NCBI RefSeq assembly: GCF_002135355.1
Contig: NZ_NEGE01000001.1
Coordinates: 234,264-298,263, forward strand
DNA from: Acinetobacter sp. ANC 4169
GTDB lineage: Bacteria; Pseudomonadota; Gammaproteobacteria; Pseudomonadales; Moraxellaceae
DNA: 64,000 bases
Reading direction: 5' to 3'
The notes beneath the pieces were generated by a model that did not search any database, was not told the DNA's origin, and saw only the letters and a list, made by a program, of their open reading frames with translations. Positions 35,790 through 45,184 of this stretch are shown piece after piece (position 1 is the stretch's first letter; each line of letters opens with the position of its first letter). The position numbers were made by a program, and so were the translations under genes.

Positions 35790-37013
35790 TTAATAACGTT
35801 TCAGTAGTGGCAACAAGAAGAACGCCCCAATCACAGCAACGGCTGCCAAGAAGGTAATACCAATGTTGAAGCTGCCAGTTTGCATGACTATTGCACCAAT
35901 AATGACTGGAGCTGCAGCGCTAGCGAAGTTGCCAACACCATTGAAAATTCCGCCTGCGGTTGCGCCAACATCTGCAGACGTAATGCGCGCTAGCAAAGCA
36001 AATACTGCCGCAACACCGAAGCCCCAAGCCATTGCGCTTAAAGACATAGCTAAAATGACTAGCATTGGATTAGTTGCAATGACCATCAGGTACATGAAAA
36101 TACCTGCAATCAATAAACCACCACTGACTTGAACCGATCGCTTACCCAGTTTGTCTGAAAGAAACGCGCCAACCACTTCACCAATCAGCATGGCAATAAA
36201 TGGGAAGCTGGAATAAACGCCGAATTCTTTTAAATTGAAGCCTTTATCTTGAATCAGGTACGAAGGCACCCAGCTGTTGAGACCCCAAAGGTAGGTCATT
36301 AATGCAATGTTAAAGATGCACAGCAGCCAAAATGATCCATTGCTCAGCAAAGTTTTTGTGTTGTTTAAATGCGTACTGAAATTGACACGCTTGCCCATAC
36401 CTTTCAAATCAACAGTACGCTTCAGCTGCAGATTGCGGAGGCCATAAACGATCAGCATCAGTACCACAAAGGTCATTGCACCCATTACAAAGAAGGTGGT
36501 ATGCCAGTCATAATGCGCCAGAACAAATGCAGTGATTGGGAACCCCAAGAAAGCGCCAACCGGTGTGCCTAAAAGAAACATGGTGGATGCACGCGCTTGC
36601 TGGCGGTCTGTATAAGTTTGTTTCACAATGGTATAAGCCAAGGCGAATAGAGGTCCTTCTGCTAACCCTAGCAAGACACGAAGCGTCATCATCATGGCGT
36701 AATCTGTGGTAAAACCCATCAGAATCATCAATACGCCCCAAGAAGTTACGCTCCAGAACAGCATTTTTTTTGGGCAGAAAATATCACCCAAAAAGCTAAG
36801 GAACATTGATGAGAAACCGTAGGCCAATAGGAAACTGGTCATCAACCAACCGAGTTTGGCCTTATCCTGCCCTATACCCATTGCCTGCTGAAAAGTTGCA
36901 TCAGAAAACAATACAGCAATACTGATTTTGTCAAAGAAAGCCAGCACGACGCAGATCATTAAAATGATTGCAGGTGTCCAATGCTTGATCCCTGTTTTTG
37001 CATCATAATCCAT
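35790..37013 (-). CDS. MFS transporter, probable aromatic acid permease
   Basis: The 407-residue protein has twelve hydrophobic segments and the anion:cation symporter style of aromatic-acid MFS permeases: an N-terminal FFDKISIAVLF, the loop 2-3 motif FLGDIFCPKKML and GLAEGPLFALAYTIVKQ. It is an inner-membrane, proton-coupled importer. Within the operon it probably takes up the substrate that crosses the outer membrane via the porin at 26711. It lies between the ferredoxin reductase and cupin genes. Confidence 0.87.
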   Translation of the reverse strand: MDYDAKTGIKHWTPAIILMICVVLAFFDKISIAVLFSDATFQQAMGIGQDKAKLGWLMTSFLLAYGFSSMFLSFLGDIFCPKKMLFWSVTSWGVLMILMGFTTDYAMMMTLRVLLGLAEGPLFALAYTIVKQTYTDRQQARASTMFLLGTPVGAFLGFPITAFVLAHYDWHTTFFVMGAMTFVVLMLIVYGLRNLQLKRTVDLKGMGKRVNFSTHLNNTKTLLSNGSFWLLCIFNIALMTYLWGLNSWVPSYLIQDKGFNLKEFGVYSSFPFIAMLIGEVVGAFLSDKLGKRSVQVSGGLLIAGIFMYLMVIATNPMLVILAMSLSAMAWGFGVAAVFALLARITSADVGATAGGIFNGVGNFASAAAPVIIGAIVMQTGSFNIGITFLAAVAVIGAFFLLPLLKRY

Positions 37014-37058
37014 GGTAAATCCTTTAATTCATGGGCTAATATTTGGTTTGAGCGCTTA

Positions 37059-38267
37059 TTACTTCAGTTTCATTAAATTGAAGTCTGGATCTTTCAGCTG
37101 TGTAGAATCCAATTCACGCTGGCTGGCCATCCATCGTTTTGCCAATTTCACCAATTTCGAATCATTTACTGCAATTACGTTCAGCAGTAGCTGCTGTTCA
37201 TCTAAATAAAAAAATGTAATTTGCGTATCTGACGTTTTACGAATGATCACCTGATGCGTTTTTTCAGGCTGATAAGTCCCTAAAATTTGAATGTTGCATT
37301 GGTACTGATCAGACCATAACCAAGGAATATCTTGATATGCTGTCATTTCACCCAGCATTGACTTTGCAGCAGCAATAGCCTGATTCTGTGCATTTGCCCA
37401 AGACTGAATGCAGTAACCCAAGCCTGGGTGAATTGCGACATCACCTGCTGCATAAATATGTGCATCTGAGGTCTGACCAAATTCATTCACCACAATGCCA
37501 TCTTTGACCTCAAGCTCTGCTTGCGATGCCAACTCTTTGGCAATTTCCGCCCCAGCCCCTACTACTACGCAGTCAAACTGCTTGAGCTTAATATTTGCAT
37601 CAAAAACTTCTATTTTTTGATCGGCGGTTTCAATCAAATGTAATTTTGTTGCATTCAAATGAATTTCAGTACCTGCATCTTCATGCAACTGCTTTAAAAA
37701 ATCAGAAACTTCAGGACTCACACTGCGCGCGCATAAGCGAGAACCATATTCAAAAATTTCGACATTCTTGCCTTGCTTACGCGCTGTCGCTGCAATTTCT
37801 AAACCAATCCAGCCGCCGCCAATAATCGCAATATGTTCTGAAGATTTTAATTTTTCCGCCAATTTTTGGCAGTCTTTAATATCGCGCATGGTGCACACAT
37901 TGTGCATGCTTGACCAAGCAGAAACAGGAACCCGTGCACGGCTGCCAGTGGCAATCAACAGCTTGTCATAAGCTAAAACTTTACCGCTTTCTAAATGTAC
38001 CGTTTTATCCGCTTTATCCAGTTTTACCGCGTGGTCTGGCTTATGCCAAGTCACAGAAAAATCATTCACCTGATCTGCTGAAAACAGATTTAAGCTTTCA
38101 ATTTCTGCTTCTTGCGACAGCACTTGTTTAGACAGTGGCGGGCGTTCATAGAAGACTTGATCTTCGTTAGACACCACATGTATTTCTCCGCCAAAACCTT
38201 GACCGCGCAAAGTGTGGACTGCCCATCCAGCTGCTTGACCGGCGCCTACAATCACTATCCTGTTCAT
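37059..38267 (-). CDS. FAD-dependent ferredoxin reductase (BphA4 type)
   Basis: This NADH:ferredoxin reductase of the BphA4/rubredoxin reductase family passes electrons to the Rieske ferredoxin. It has FAD motif VIVGAGQAAGWAVHTLR, ERPPLSK, NADH motif AIIGGGWIGLEIAATARK and the second FAD motif IYAAGDVA. It is 402 residues from the ATG at 38267, which has AAGGAGATC upstream; an earlier in-frame start at 38291 lacks this. With the ferredoxin at 41402 and oxygenase at 39991 it completes a three-component ring-hydroxylating system. Confidence 0.92.
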   Translation of the reverse strand: MNRIVIVGAGQAAGWAVHTLRGQGFGGEIHVVSNEDQVFYERPPLSKQVLSQEAEIESLNLFSADQVNDFSVTWHKPDHAVKLDKADKTVHLESGKVLAYDKLLIATGSRARVPVSAWSSMHNVCTMRDIKDCQKLAEKLKSSEHIAIIGGGWIGLEIAATARKQGKNVEIFEYGSRLCARSVSPEVSDFLKQLHEDAGTEIHLNATKLHLIETADQKIEVFDANIKLKQFDCVVVGAGAEIAKELASQAELEVKDGIVVNEFGQTSDAHIYAAGDVAIHPGLGYCIQSWANAQNQAIAAAKSMLGEMTAYQDIPWLWSDQYQCNIQILGTYQPEKTHQVIIRKTSDTQITFFYLDEQQLLLNVIAVNDSKLVKLAKRWMASQRELDSTQLKDPDFNLMKLK

Positions 38268-38293
38268 GCTGATCTCCTTATCATCATTCACTG

Positions 38294-39223
38294 TTAAGCG
38301 GGTTTGACTTGACGACGGGTTTCATGGTCTAAACCGCCTTCAATCGCCCATTCAGTAAATAACGCTAAGCTATGTTCTTCTTCGCGCGGCTGCCATTCTT
38401 CAGTCAAATAATCATCATTGGTGTAGTATTCAAAAGCACCACCTAATGGAGAGTTGACATACCAGAAATAAGCCGATGAAATCGGGTGACGGCCTGGACC
38501 AATAAAGGTCGGCCAATCTTGACGGTTCATGCTTAAACCACCACCAATGACTTCATGAATATCGCGTACCACAAATGCCACATGGTTTAGCCCTGCTGGC
38601 TTATTGGGAATCGACAGCAGAAATAGATCATGATGGAAACCTTCACCACGACAGCGTAAGAATGCACCGCGCTTGCGGTAAGCATCCGACAAATAAAAGC
38701 CGACTTTTTCAATATAAAAAGCTTGAGTAGTTTCCAAATCTGGCGTAAAAAACACCACATGGCCAATATCTACAGGTTCTGCTTTTTCATAAACGGGACT
38801 GGCTGCATTGACTCGCTGTACATTGCCAAACTGATTGATGCCTTCAGTTTTCGCTACTGGCAGTTCATACGTAATGCTTTTTTCAAATACAATAGTCATG
38901 CCATTCGGGTCACGGCATTGCACATGCGACGCCGAGCTTATAAAACCCGGTTCATCAGCTAAACTGGTTTTTAACTTTTCAAAATCCTGTTCATTTTCAA
39001 CACCCCATGTTACTTCACGCAGTGTTGAGCCTGCTTCAATCGCTTTTGGTAAACGCTCATCAGCAATATCGAATAAATAAATTTTGCTGCCGTTTTGGGT
39101 TTGATATAAATCTGTACCATCAATATCTGACTCAACAGCTTTCAAGCCAAAATCAGCTAAAAATGTATTCGCTTCTTGGCGGTCTTCGACACCAAATTTT
39201 AGGACTTCAATTCCTGTAATCAT
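38294..39223 (-). CDS. Extradiol (VOC-fold) ring-cleavage dioxygenase
   Basis: This is a type I extradiol dioxygenase with two VOC domains. The 2-His-1-carboxylate iron site is visible in the C-terminal half: IGHVVFF, LNHVAFVV and GGAFEYYTND. At 310 residues from the ATG at 39223 (AAGGA upstream) it has the usual length. It should open a catechol-type ring between C2 and C3 after the Rieske oxygenase and SDR have made the catechol. It directly precedes the reductase gene. The ring substrate is unknown. Confidence 0.9.
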   Translation of the reverse strand: MITGIEVLKFGVEDRQEANTFLADFGLKAVESDIDGTDLYQTQNGSKIYLFDIADERLPKAIEAGSTLREVTWGVENEQDFEKLKTSLADEPGFISSASHVQCRDPNGMTIVFEKSITYELPVAKTEGINQFGNVQRVNAASPVYEKAEPVDIGHVVFFTPDLETTQAFYIEKVGFYLSDAYRKRGAFLRCRGEGFHHDLFLLSIPNKPAGLNHVAFVVRDIHEVIGGGLSMNRQDWPTFIGPGRHPISSAYFWYVNSPLGGAFEYYTNDDYLTEEWQPREEEHSLALFTEWAIEGGLDHETRRQVKPA

Positions 39224-39233
39224 GTTGTGTTCC

Positions 39234-39998
39234 TTAATTAAATACAAAACCGCCATTTACAGGAATATTCTGGCCCGTCACAAAAGAAGACATATCTGAA
39301 AGCAGATAAATCGCTGTGCCGTTCACATCCTGCGGAAGTTGCTGACGTTGTATGGCTCTTCCATTGACATACAAATCATGACGCGACTGCGGTACATATT
39401 CGGTCGCTTCAACCAAAGTCAGGCCTGGACTAATAGTGTTGACACAAATATTGTCTGTACCTAGCTCACTGGCCATTGAACGTGTCATAGAGAGAATTGC
39501 ACCCTTACTTGCCACATAAGCCATCAATTTCGGTGCACCCCATAATGCTGTGTCAGAGGCAATATTAATAATTTTGCCCTGACCTGAAGCCTTTAAATGT
39601 GGTACACAGGCTTGTGAAACTAGCCACGTGCCTTTCACATTGACCGTCATGACACGGTCCCAAAGTGCTTCGTCATATTCCATCATGTCTGCACCGCCAA
39701 CACCTGTTGCCAGTGCTGCGCAGTTAATCAACCCATCCAACCCGCCTAAAATATCTATTGCTGCTTTTACTGCCTGCTGGATGGATTGTTTTTGACTTAA
39801 ATCAATACTAACTGCAGATACATTCAAACCAGCTTTAGCCAGTTTTTCGGCTTCTTCTTGTACTAAATCTGCCAAAATATCTGCCATCACAACAGATGCG
39901 CCCGCTTCTGCAGCAGCTTGAGCAAAATCACGTCCTAAACCACGCGCCGCACCTGTTACAAGAATGCGTTTGTCTGCTAAAATCTGCAGGCTAGCCAT
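39234..39998 (-). CDS. SDR-family dehydrogenase (dihydrodiol dehydrogenase-like)
   Basis: This 254-residue classical SDR has TGAARGLGR, NCA in the NNAG position, and an intact YVASK active site; IRVN is replaced by ICVN. In ring-hydroxylation operons such proteins rearomatise cis-dihydrodiols to catechols. The start at MASLQ has AAGGAAG upstream and overlaps the oxygenase stop by eight bases, indicating coupled translation. The ORF open upstream to 40055 is inside the oxygenase gene and not used. Confidence 0.88.
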   Translation of the reverse strand: MASLQILADKRILVTGAARGLGRDFAQAAAEAGASVVMADILADLVQEEAEKLAKAGLNVSAVSIDLSQKQSIQQAVKAAIDILGGLDGLINCAALATGVGGADMMEYDEALWDRVMTVNVKGTWLVSQACVPHLKASGQGKIINIASDTALWGAPKLMAYVASKGAILSMTRSMASELGTDNICVNTISPGLTLVEATEYVPQSRHDLYVNGRAIQRQQLPQDVNGTAIYLLSDMSSFVTGQNIPVNGGFVFN

Positions 39999-41061
39999 TG
40001 GCAACTTCCTTAATTTCAATACGATTTTCAGGTTGAGAACCTTGAAGTGCTGCAAACTTTTTAAGTTGCTTCTCTGCTTCTTTTTTCATTAAACGGCGTA
40101 AACGTGATAAGCCCACATCATGCTGATAAAGGAATTCGTGTTTACGTGCATTTGGCGCAAGGTTTTCTAATATAATGCGGTCTTGCTCTAATACATCCCA
40201 ATGCAATTGTTCTAAGTAATTACGATACAAGAAGCGCCAAACATTACGTTGCCAACCTGAAACTTTACGGCAGCGCCAGAAGAACACACGTGTATTGTTT
40301 TCATCAATTGGTGTTGCAAAACCAACAATCCAAAATTCACCGCCTGGACCAAATGACTGACGGTATGGAATCGATAAACGTAACCAAGCTGCACCTGTTT
40401 GACCGTATTCAACCCAGTCAAAATTCACACCTGTTTGACCTTCTTTTTCAAAAACAAAACCATCTTTCGTTGAACGGTGTTTCATTTCCGCTGTTTTTTC
40501 ACCATCAGCCATTGAATGTGATGTGCAATGTAAATAAGTCCCATGCATTGGATCCATTACATTATCTACTGCATATTGATGGTTAACTTTCCAGTCTGCC
40601 ATGCAAAGAAATGCACTCCATTCTTCGCTTGCAAGTTGATCTGGAAGTACTAATTCAGCAGGTTGTTCCGCATCATTAATACCAAACCAAATAAAAATTG
40701 CATCGTGCAATTCTTGAACTTGGTAAGACTTTACGCAATCACTGCCTTTTAATGGACAGTCATGTACGGCAGGTACATCTTCAACAACGCCGTCATGACG
40801 TACTTCAACCCCGTGGTACCAACATGCAATACGGTTACCTAAGTTCCAACCTAAAGATAAACGTGCACCACGGTGTGGACAGCGGTCTTCCAATGCATGA
40901 ACTTGACCTTTATCATCACGCCATACAACAATATTTTCGCCTAAACGTGTAATACCAACAGGGTTAGAACCCACTTCCCAACTTGCCAATACTGGATACC
41001 ATTGGTCACGCAAACCTAGGTCTAAATATTGTTCAACATTCATTTCTGCAATAGTCATCAT
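39991..41061 (-). CDS. Rieske ring-hydroxylating oxygenase, large subunit
   Basis: The Rieske [2Fe-2S] motif CPH (Cys61, His63) and CWYH (Cys80, His83) is followed by the mononuclear iron site DNVMDPMHGTYLH (His173, His178). The 356 residues, single-subunit style, resemble vanillate demethylase or phenoxybenzoate dioxygenase oxygenases. It hydroxylates an aromatic ring, taking electrons from the Rieske ferredoxin and FAD reductase of the same operon. No small beta subunit is present. It may be a dioxygenase or an O-/N-demethylase; the following dihydrodiol-type SDR and extradiol enzyme favour ring dihydroxylation. Confidence 0.9.
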   Translation of the reverse strand: MMTIAEMNVEQYLDLGLRDQWYPVLASWEVGSNPVGITRLGENIVVWRDDKGQVHALEDRCPHRGARLSLGWNLGNRIACWYHGVEVRHDGVVEDVPAVHDCPLKGSDCVKSYQVQELHDAIFIWFGINDAEQPAELVLPDQLASEEWSAFLCMADWKVNHQYAVDNVMDPMHGTYLHCTSHSMADGEKTAEMKHRSTKDGFVFEKEGQTGVNFDWVEYGQTGAAWLRLSIPYRQSFGPGGEFWIVGFATPIDENNTRVFFWRCRKVSGWQRNVWRFLYRNYLEQLHWDVLEQDRIILENLAPNARKHEFLYQHDVGLSRLRRLMKKEAEKQLKKFAALQGSQPENRIEIKEVANG

Positions 41062-41075
41062 GATGTCCTTATCTG

Positions 41076-41375
41076 TTAATAACCTAAACGTTGCATTTCA
41101 GTGGAAAAGCTTACAACTGACCATAGATCGCCAGATTCATCTCTAAACCCTTGATCATTTAATGCATTCACTAAGTCATCTAATTCAGTTACACCATTAC
41201 TAAAAGCAGTAATTAAATGCTGAACAAGATCTTGCTCATATACGCTTGGTGCTTTGTAACGGTTTTGCCAAACCAAGTGCTCTACTTGACCTGGAATTTG
41301 AATATTATTAATACCTGCATCGCTTGAAGGTGTTGAATTAATCCATCTCGCTAGCTTTTCGTTATATTGCTTCAT
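41076..41375 (-). CDS. Small protein with recombinase-like HTH domain
   Basis: The 99-residue protein sits between the Rieske ferredoxin and oxygenase genes. Its C-terminus (LVNALNDQGFRDESGDLWSV) resembles the helix-turn-helix seen at the end of serine recombinases, an annotation I remember for small companions of Rieske operons. No catalytic residues are seen. It could be a structural or maturation partner of the oxygenase, or a DNA-binding feedback regulator. Gaps to both neighbours are under 30 bases. Confidence 0.65.
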   Translation of the reverse strand: MKQYNEKLARWINSTPSSDAGINNIQIPGQVEHLVWQNRYKAPSVYEQDLVQHLITAFSNGVTELDDLVNALNDQGFRDESGDLWSVVSFSTEMQRLGY

Positions 41376-41401
41376 TTGACTTCTTCCCTAATCATTTATT
41401 C

Positions 41402-41707
41402 TTAAAGCTGAATTTGAATTTCTTCGTTTTCAACTCTTACGGGATATGTACATAAATCACGACAGCCAGGACCACTTTCCAAAGCCCCCGTTTCTAAATT
41501 GAAAATCGCTTCATGGAGTGGACATTCAACTGTGAATCCCTCAATGAAGCCTTCAGTCAGCAACGCATATGCATGAGGGCAAATATTTTCAACAGCGAAA
41601 TAATTTTCCTCAATAACAAAGACACCAATTTTTTTATCTTCGATTTCAATCGCTTTAGGTTCCTCTTCAGCGACTTCGTTTACGTTGCAAATCGATATCC
41701 AGTTCAT
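41402..41707 (-). CDS. Rieske-type ferredoxin
   Basis: The 101-residue ferredoxin has cluster ligands CPHAYALLTEG and CPLHEAIF (CxH and CxxH). It relays electrons from the reductase at 37059 to the oxygenase at 39991. The ATG at 41707 is preceded by GGAAGATG; a frame five codons longer begins inside that site. It is first in a 15-gene minus-strand operon and divergent from the IclR regulator, so the operon promoter lies between 41708 and 41930. Confidence 0.92.
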   Translation of the reverse strand: MNWISICNVNEVAEEEPKAIEIEDKKIGVFVIEENYFAVENICPHAYALLTEGFIEGFTVECPLHEAIFNLETGALESGPGCRDLCTYPVRVENEEIQIQL

Positions 41708-41953
41708 GTGCTCATCTTCCATGTTTTATATTTAAAACAATATTGATAGAATAAGCTTTCCTTAAATTAAATGTCAATTTTTATATAAATATATTTATCA
41801 GTTACTTATTCAAAATTCACATTTTGAAATGTTTTATTTACAAAAATAAGTTTTATATACAAACATTGTGATATTGAAAATAGACAGTTAGAATGAAGAC
41901 TAGATATTCCTGTTTTTGAGGAATTTTTTTAATGAATACGGGTCAAGTTGGCA
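41708..41953. promoter_or_regulatory. Divergent control region of the first catabolic operon
   Basis: This AT-rich region separates the Rieske ferredoxin from the IclR gene and must hold both promoters and the IclR operator. A short plus-strand frame, MNTGQVGNEFNK, at 41932-41970 with GAGGA nine bases upstream overlaps the IclR start in another frame. It could be a leader peptide for translational coupling. Confidence 0.55.
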
Positions 41954-42772
41954 ATGAATTCAATAAGTAAAGATGGCCTTTTAGAGCATGAAACTGAATC
42001 TAATAATGATGAGCGTTATTTAGTGCCAGGTTTGGTACGTGGCTTAGCAATATTAAAATTATTTGATCAGAATCATCAGGAAATGACAATTTCTGAAATT
42101 GCAGAAAAATTAGATGTAAATCGTTCAAGTGCTTTTCGCTTAATTCACACTTTAGAATATTGTGGCTACTTAAAAAAAATGTCGCAAAAAAACTATGCCC
42201 TAGATAGCAATGTGATGGAGCTTGGCTTTAATAGTTTATCTAAATCATCAATGATTGATTTAGCTTCCCCAATCATGCGCGAACTACGTGATAAAATTAA
42301 AATTGCGGTACATCTTTCTATCTTGGAAGGTACTGATATCGTCTTTATCAGTAATGCACAATCTATTGGATCATTTACCAGTAATGTTCATATCGGAACG
42401 CGATGGCATGCACATGCAACAGTGATTGGCCAATTGGTCCTATCCCGATTATCTGAATCTGAGGTTATAAAGCGCTATGAAAACTTTACAGACTGGAAAG
42501 TTTATTCTGAGCGTACCCCCCATGATATTGATTCGCTATTAGCACGGCTGAAAGAAGTTCGTGAACAGGAATTTATGATTAGTTGGGGACACTTTAATAC
42601 TGATATGGCTGCATGTGCTGTACCCATTTACAGTCAGTCCACACAAGAAATGGCTGCAGTATTATCAGTCAGTTGTCCTTTAAGTACCTATACAGAAGAT
42701 GCTTTTAGAACTGACGTGGCTCGAACAGTTATCGCATATGCTGAAAAAATTTCTAAATTTATCTATATTTAA
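41954..42772 (+). CDS. IclR-family transcriptional regulator
   Basis: This 272-residue regulator has an N-terminal winged helix-turn-helix (TISEIAEKLDVNRSSAFRLI) and a C-terminal GAF-like effector domain (FISNAQSIGSFTSNVHIGTRW, AACAVPIYS). IclR proteins in catabolic clusters respond to the aromatic substrate or an intermediate and act as activators or repressors. It is transcribed away from the operon it most likely controls. The ATG at 41954 has a weak ribosome-binding site; TTG at 41948 is an alternative. A perfect hairpin terminator follows. Confidence 0.9.
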   Translation: MNSISKDGLLEHETESNNDERYLVPGLVRGLAILKLFDQNHQEMTISEIAEKLDVNRSSAFRLIHTLEYCGYLKKMSQKNYALDSNVMELGFNSLSKSSMIDLASPIMRELRDKIKIAVHLSILEGTDIVFISNAQSIGSFTSNVHIGTRWHAHATVIGQLVLSRLSESEVIKRYENFTDWKVYSERTPHDIDSLLARLKEVREQEFMISWGHFNTDMAACAVPIYSQSTQEMAAVLSVSCPLSTYTEDAFRTDVARTVIAYAEKISKFIYI

Positions 42773-42774
42773 AA

Positions 42775-42814
42775 TGAAAGCAACAACTTACATTTCATTA
42801 AGTTGTTGCTTTCA
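42775..42814 (+). terminator. Terminator after the IclR gene
   Basis: TGAAAGCAACAACTTA and TAAGTTGTTGCTTTCA are perfect 16-base arms around an eight-base loop, starting three bases after the IclR stop. There is no long T tract. Confidence 0.75.
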
Positions 42815-42834
42815 TAAATAATAATATTGAGATG

Positions 42835-43022
42835 TTCTACAATCGAATCAGGCGTCATTCGCATCTCGATGGGATGAGCCCAGAAGCCTTTGAGGCAGCT
42901 TCAAAATGAGGCTGTCTCATGTCTAGGATACTGGGAGCAGTCCAGCTTGTCCTTTACGTAGTGCACGCATGACTTCAATACCTTTTCGCTTATCATCAAT
43001 GACTATTTGCAACAGTGCCGTT
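42835..43022. mobile_element. Joined scraps of IS3- and IS6-type elements
   Basis: From 42835 the plus strand reads YNRIRRHSHLDGMSPEAFEA and stops, the C-terminus of an IS3-family transposase, followed by GGCTGTCTCA, likely its end. From about 43022 backward the minus strand starts with GGCACTGTTGCAAATAG, an IS6-type (IS26-like) terminal repeat, then encodes KGIEVMRALRKGQAG, the C-terminus of an IS6 transposase. Both elements are almost wholly deleted. The scar lies exactly between the two catabolic operons. Confidence 0.75.
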
Positions 43023-43077
43023 TTTTAAATGCTATCTATCTTACCTAAATGATAATCTAGCTTAATTGATAGATACC

Positions 43078-43863
43078 TTAAATAAACTCTATGTTAAGGT
43101 CGCCATATTTTTCAAAACTAGCTGTATAGCTCATTGGCTTGTTAACGACAGACATAGGGCCAAGCGCTCCAGTCAATATGACTTCACCTGCTTTAAGGGG
43201 CATATCCATCTTTGCCATAGTCTGTGCTAGCCATCGAGTTGCGATCAATGGGTTTCCTAGGCAATTTCTACCAATACCTTGAGAAACTTCCTCACCATTC
43301 GCGAGTAACTTCATTTTGGCATTTAACAAGTCTATTTCTGACAATTGATATGGGGTTTGTCCTAATACGACGAGTGCTGATGATGCATTATCAGCAATAG
43401 TATCTTCTATACGAATATCCCACCCCTGTATTCGGCTATCTACAACTTCAATAGCGATGAGCACATAATCAATAGCAGCCATTACTTCGATCATTGTCAT
43501 ATCTTTATGGGGCAAATCATGCTTTAGAACCAATGCCAGTTCTACCTCAACTTTAGGCTGTATCAAGGAATTAAGCGCTATCGTTTCCCCTTCCATCACA
43601 AGCATATTTGAGTAAATATTACCAAAATCTGGCTGATCTACGCCTAGTTGCTTTTGAACAGCATTAGAAGTAAGTCCAATTTTTCGACCAACAATTCTAT
43701 TTCCCAAAGATAAATATCGTTTTGTATTTATTGACTGAATTTCGTAAGCTTCTTCGACTGTTAAAGGTACATCAAATAATTCACGTATTGGTTTGCATGG
43801 AGATTTGGTTTCTTCTGCTTTCCATAATAAGTCTGCTGCATTTTGAAATAAATTCTGTTTCAT
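43078..43863 (-). CDS. mhpD: 2-hydroxypenta-2,4-dienoate hydratase
   Basis: This enzyme of the MhpD/fumarylacetoacetase-like hydratase fold adds water to the dienoate left after meta cleavage, giving 4-hydroxy-2-oxovalerate. Visible blocks are RIVGRKIGLTSNAVQKQLGV, PDFGNIYSNM, KVEVELALVLKHDL with metal-binding glutamates, and VDSRIQGW. At ~261 residues it is normal. It is the last gene of the Mhp-type lower pathway, after mhpE with a 250-base gap, which may hold a separate promoter. The ATG at 43863 has GGA upstream; 43869 is an alternative. Confidence 0.92.
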   Translation of the reverse strand: MKQNLFQNAADLLWKAEETKSPCKPIRELFDVPLTVEEAYEIQSINTKRYLSLGNRIVGRKIGLTSNAVQKQLGVDQPDFGNIYSNMLVMEGETIALNSLIQPKVEVELALVLKHDLPHKDMTMIEVMAAIDYVLIAIEVVDSRIQGWDIRIEDTIADNASSALVVLGQTPYQLSEIDLLNAKMKLLANGEEVSQGIGRNCLGNPLIATRWLAQTMAKMDMPLKAGEVILTGALGPMSVVNKPMSYTASFEKYGDLNIEFI

Positions 43864-44118
43864 AAACATTCCATGGATTTTGAATATAGCGGAGTTTAAT
43901 AAAGTGAACTGTCTAATTTATCATTGAAAACGAAAACACATTTATCACTGATCAACCTATTCTTTTTAATATGAAGAGTATTATCAAATAATCATGAAAC
44001 TATATTTAACAATTTAAATATCCAATATTTTAAAATTAAAAATATAAATTTATAGACATTTAGAACCATTTATATAAAAACATGAATTCATGTTTTTATA
44101 TAAATATTCGGTACCACA

Positions 44119-45147
44119 TTAACTGGCATTTTTATGTTTCACCATCGTCAGTGCTAAATCTTCAATCATATCTTCTTGACCACCCACGGTACCTCTTTTG
44201 CCCAATTCAACAAGTAATTCACGTGCTGAAATACCGTACTTCTGTTCTGCTCGCTTTGCGAACAATAAAAATGAAGAGTACACACCCGCATAACCTAGCG
44301 TTAGTGAATTACGATCAATTCGAATTGGAGAATCTAGCATTGGAACAACTAGATCTTCCGCTACATCCATGATTTTAAATAAGTCTATACCGTGATTTAC
44401 TCCCATACGCGTAAGTACAGCAACAAATACCTCTAGTGGTGTATTTCCTGCACCAGCACCTAGCCCAGCTACAGATCCATCAATACGATTAGCGCCTGCT
44501 TCTAGAGCAGTTAGAGAGTTGGCAATGCTCATTCCTAAATTATGATGGCCATGAAAACCAAGTTCTGTCTCTGGCTTTAAAGCATCTCTAAGGCTACTCA
44601 TTTTGTTGTGTACTTCTTGGGGAAGCATATAACCTGCTGAGTCTGTACAATAAATACAATTCGCACCATAGCTTTCCATAAGTAGCGCTTGCTCAACCAA
44701 TTTTTCACGATCAGCCATGTGTGCCATCATTAAAAATCCAACAGTATCCAGCCCTAATTCAGCAGCTTTGGTGATATGTTGTTGAGAAACATCAGCCTCC
44801 GTACAATGAGTCGCAACTCGTATACAAGAAACGCCTAGCTCCTTCGCCATGATTAAATGATCCGTCGTGCCAATCCCCGGCAAAAGCAAAGCTGATACTT
44901 TTGCCTGTTTCATTTCTGGAATGACTGCTGACAAATATTCTTCATCCGAATGCGCTGGTCGTCCATAATTCAGTGAGGCGCCACCCAGACCGTCACCATG
45001 GGTGACTTCGATCAATGGAATTCCCGCATCATCTAGACCTTTGGCAACACTCACCATCTGCTCAAGAGAAATCTGATGTTGCTTGGCGTGCATGCCATCA
45101 CGCAGACTCATATCGTGTAACTTCACTTTTTTATTTTTTAAATCCAT
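44119..45147 (-). CDS. mhpE: 4-hydroxy-2-oxovalerate aldolase
   Basis: This metal-dependent HMGL-fold aldolase splits 4-hydroxy-2-oxovalerate into pyruvate and acetaldehyde, channelling the latter to the adjacent acylating dehydrogenase. [18 protein letters not shown] holds the catalytic Arg/Asp/His, and [11 protein letters not shown] the metal-binding histidines. It is about 342 residues from the ATG at 45147, which has AAGGATG upstream; an earlier start adds eight residues. It lies 38 bases from mhpF, as expected for the complex-forming pair. Confidence 0.95.
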   Translation of the reverse strand: MDLKNKKVKLHDMSLRDGMHAKQHQISLEQMVSVAKGLDDAGIPLIEVTHGDGLGGASLNYGRPAHSDEEYLSAVIPEMKQAKVSALLLPGIGTTDHLIMAKELGVSCIRVATHCTEADVSQQHITKAAELGLDTVGFLMMAHMADREKLVEQALLMESYGANCIYCTDSAGYMLPQEVHNKMSSLRDALKPETELGFHGHHNLGMSIANSLTALEAGANRIDGSVAGLGAGAGNTPLEVFVAVLTRMGVNHGIDLFKIMDVAEDLVVPMLDSPIRIDRNSLTLGYAGVYSSFLLFAKRAEQKYGISARELLVELGKRGTVGGQEDMIEDLALTMVKHKNAS

Positions 45148-45184
45148 TTCTACATCCTTATCCGCATACAAATATTTGATTTTC

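Noticed and set aside
43870..44118. Small gene between mhpD and mhpE
   Set aside because: The ~250 bases are AT-rich without a convincing frame; the plus-strand frame starting at 44082 is mostly the complement of mhpE.
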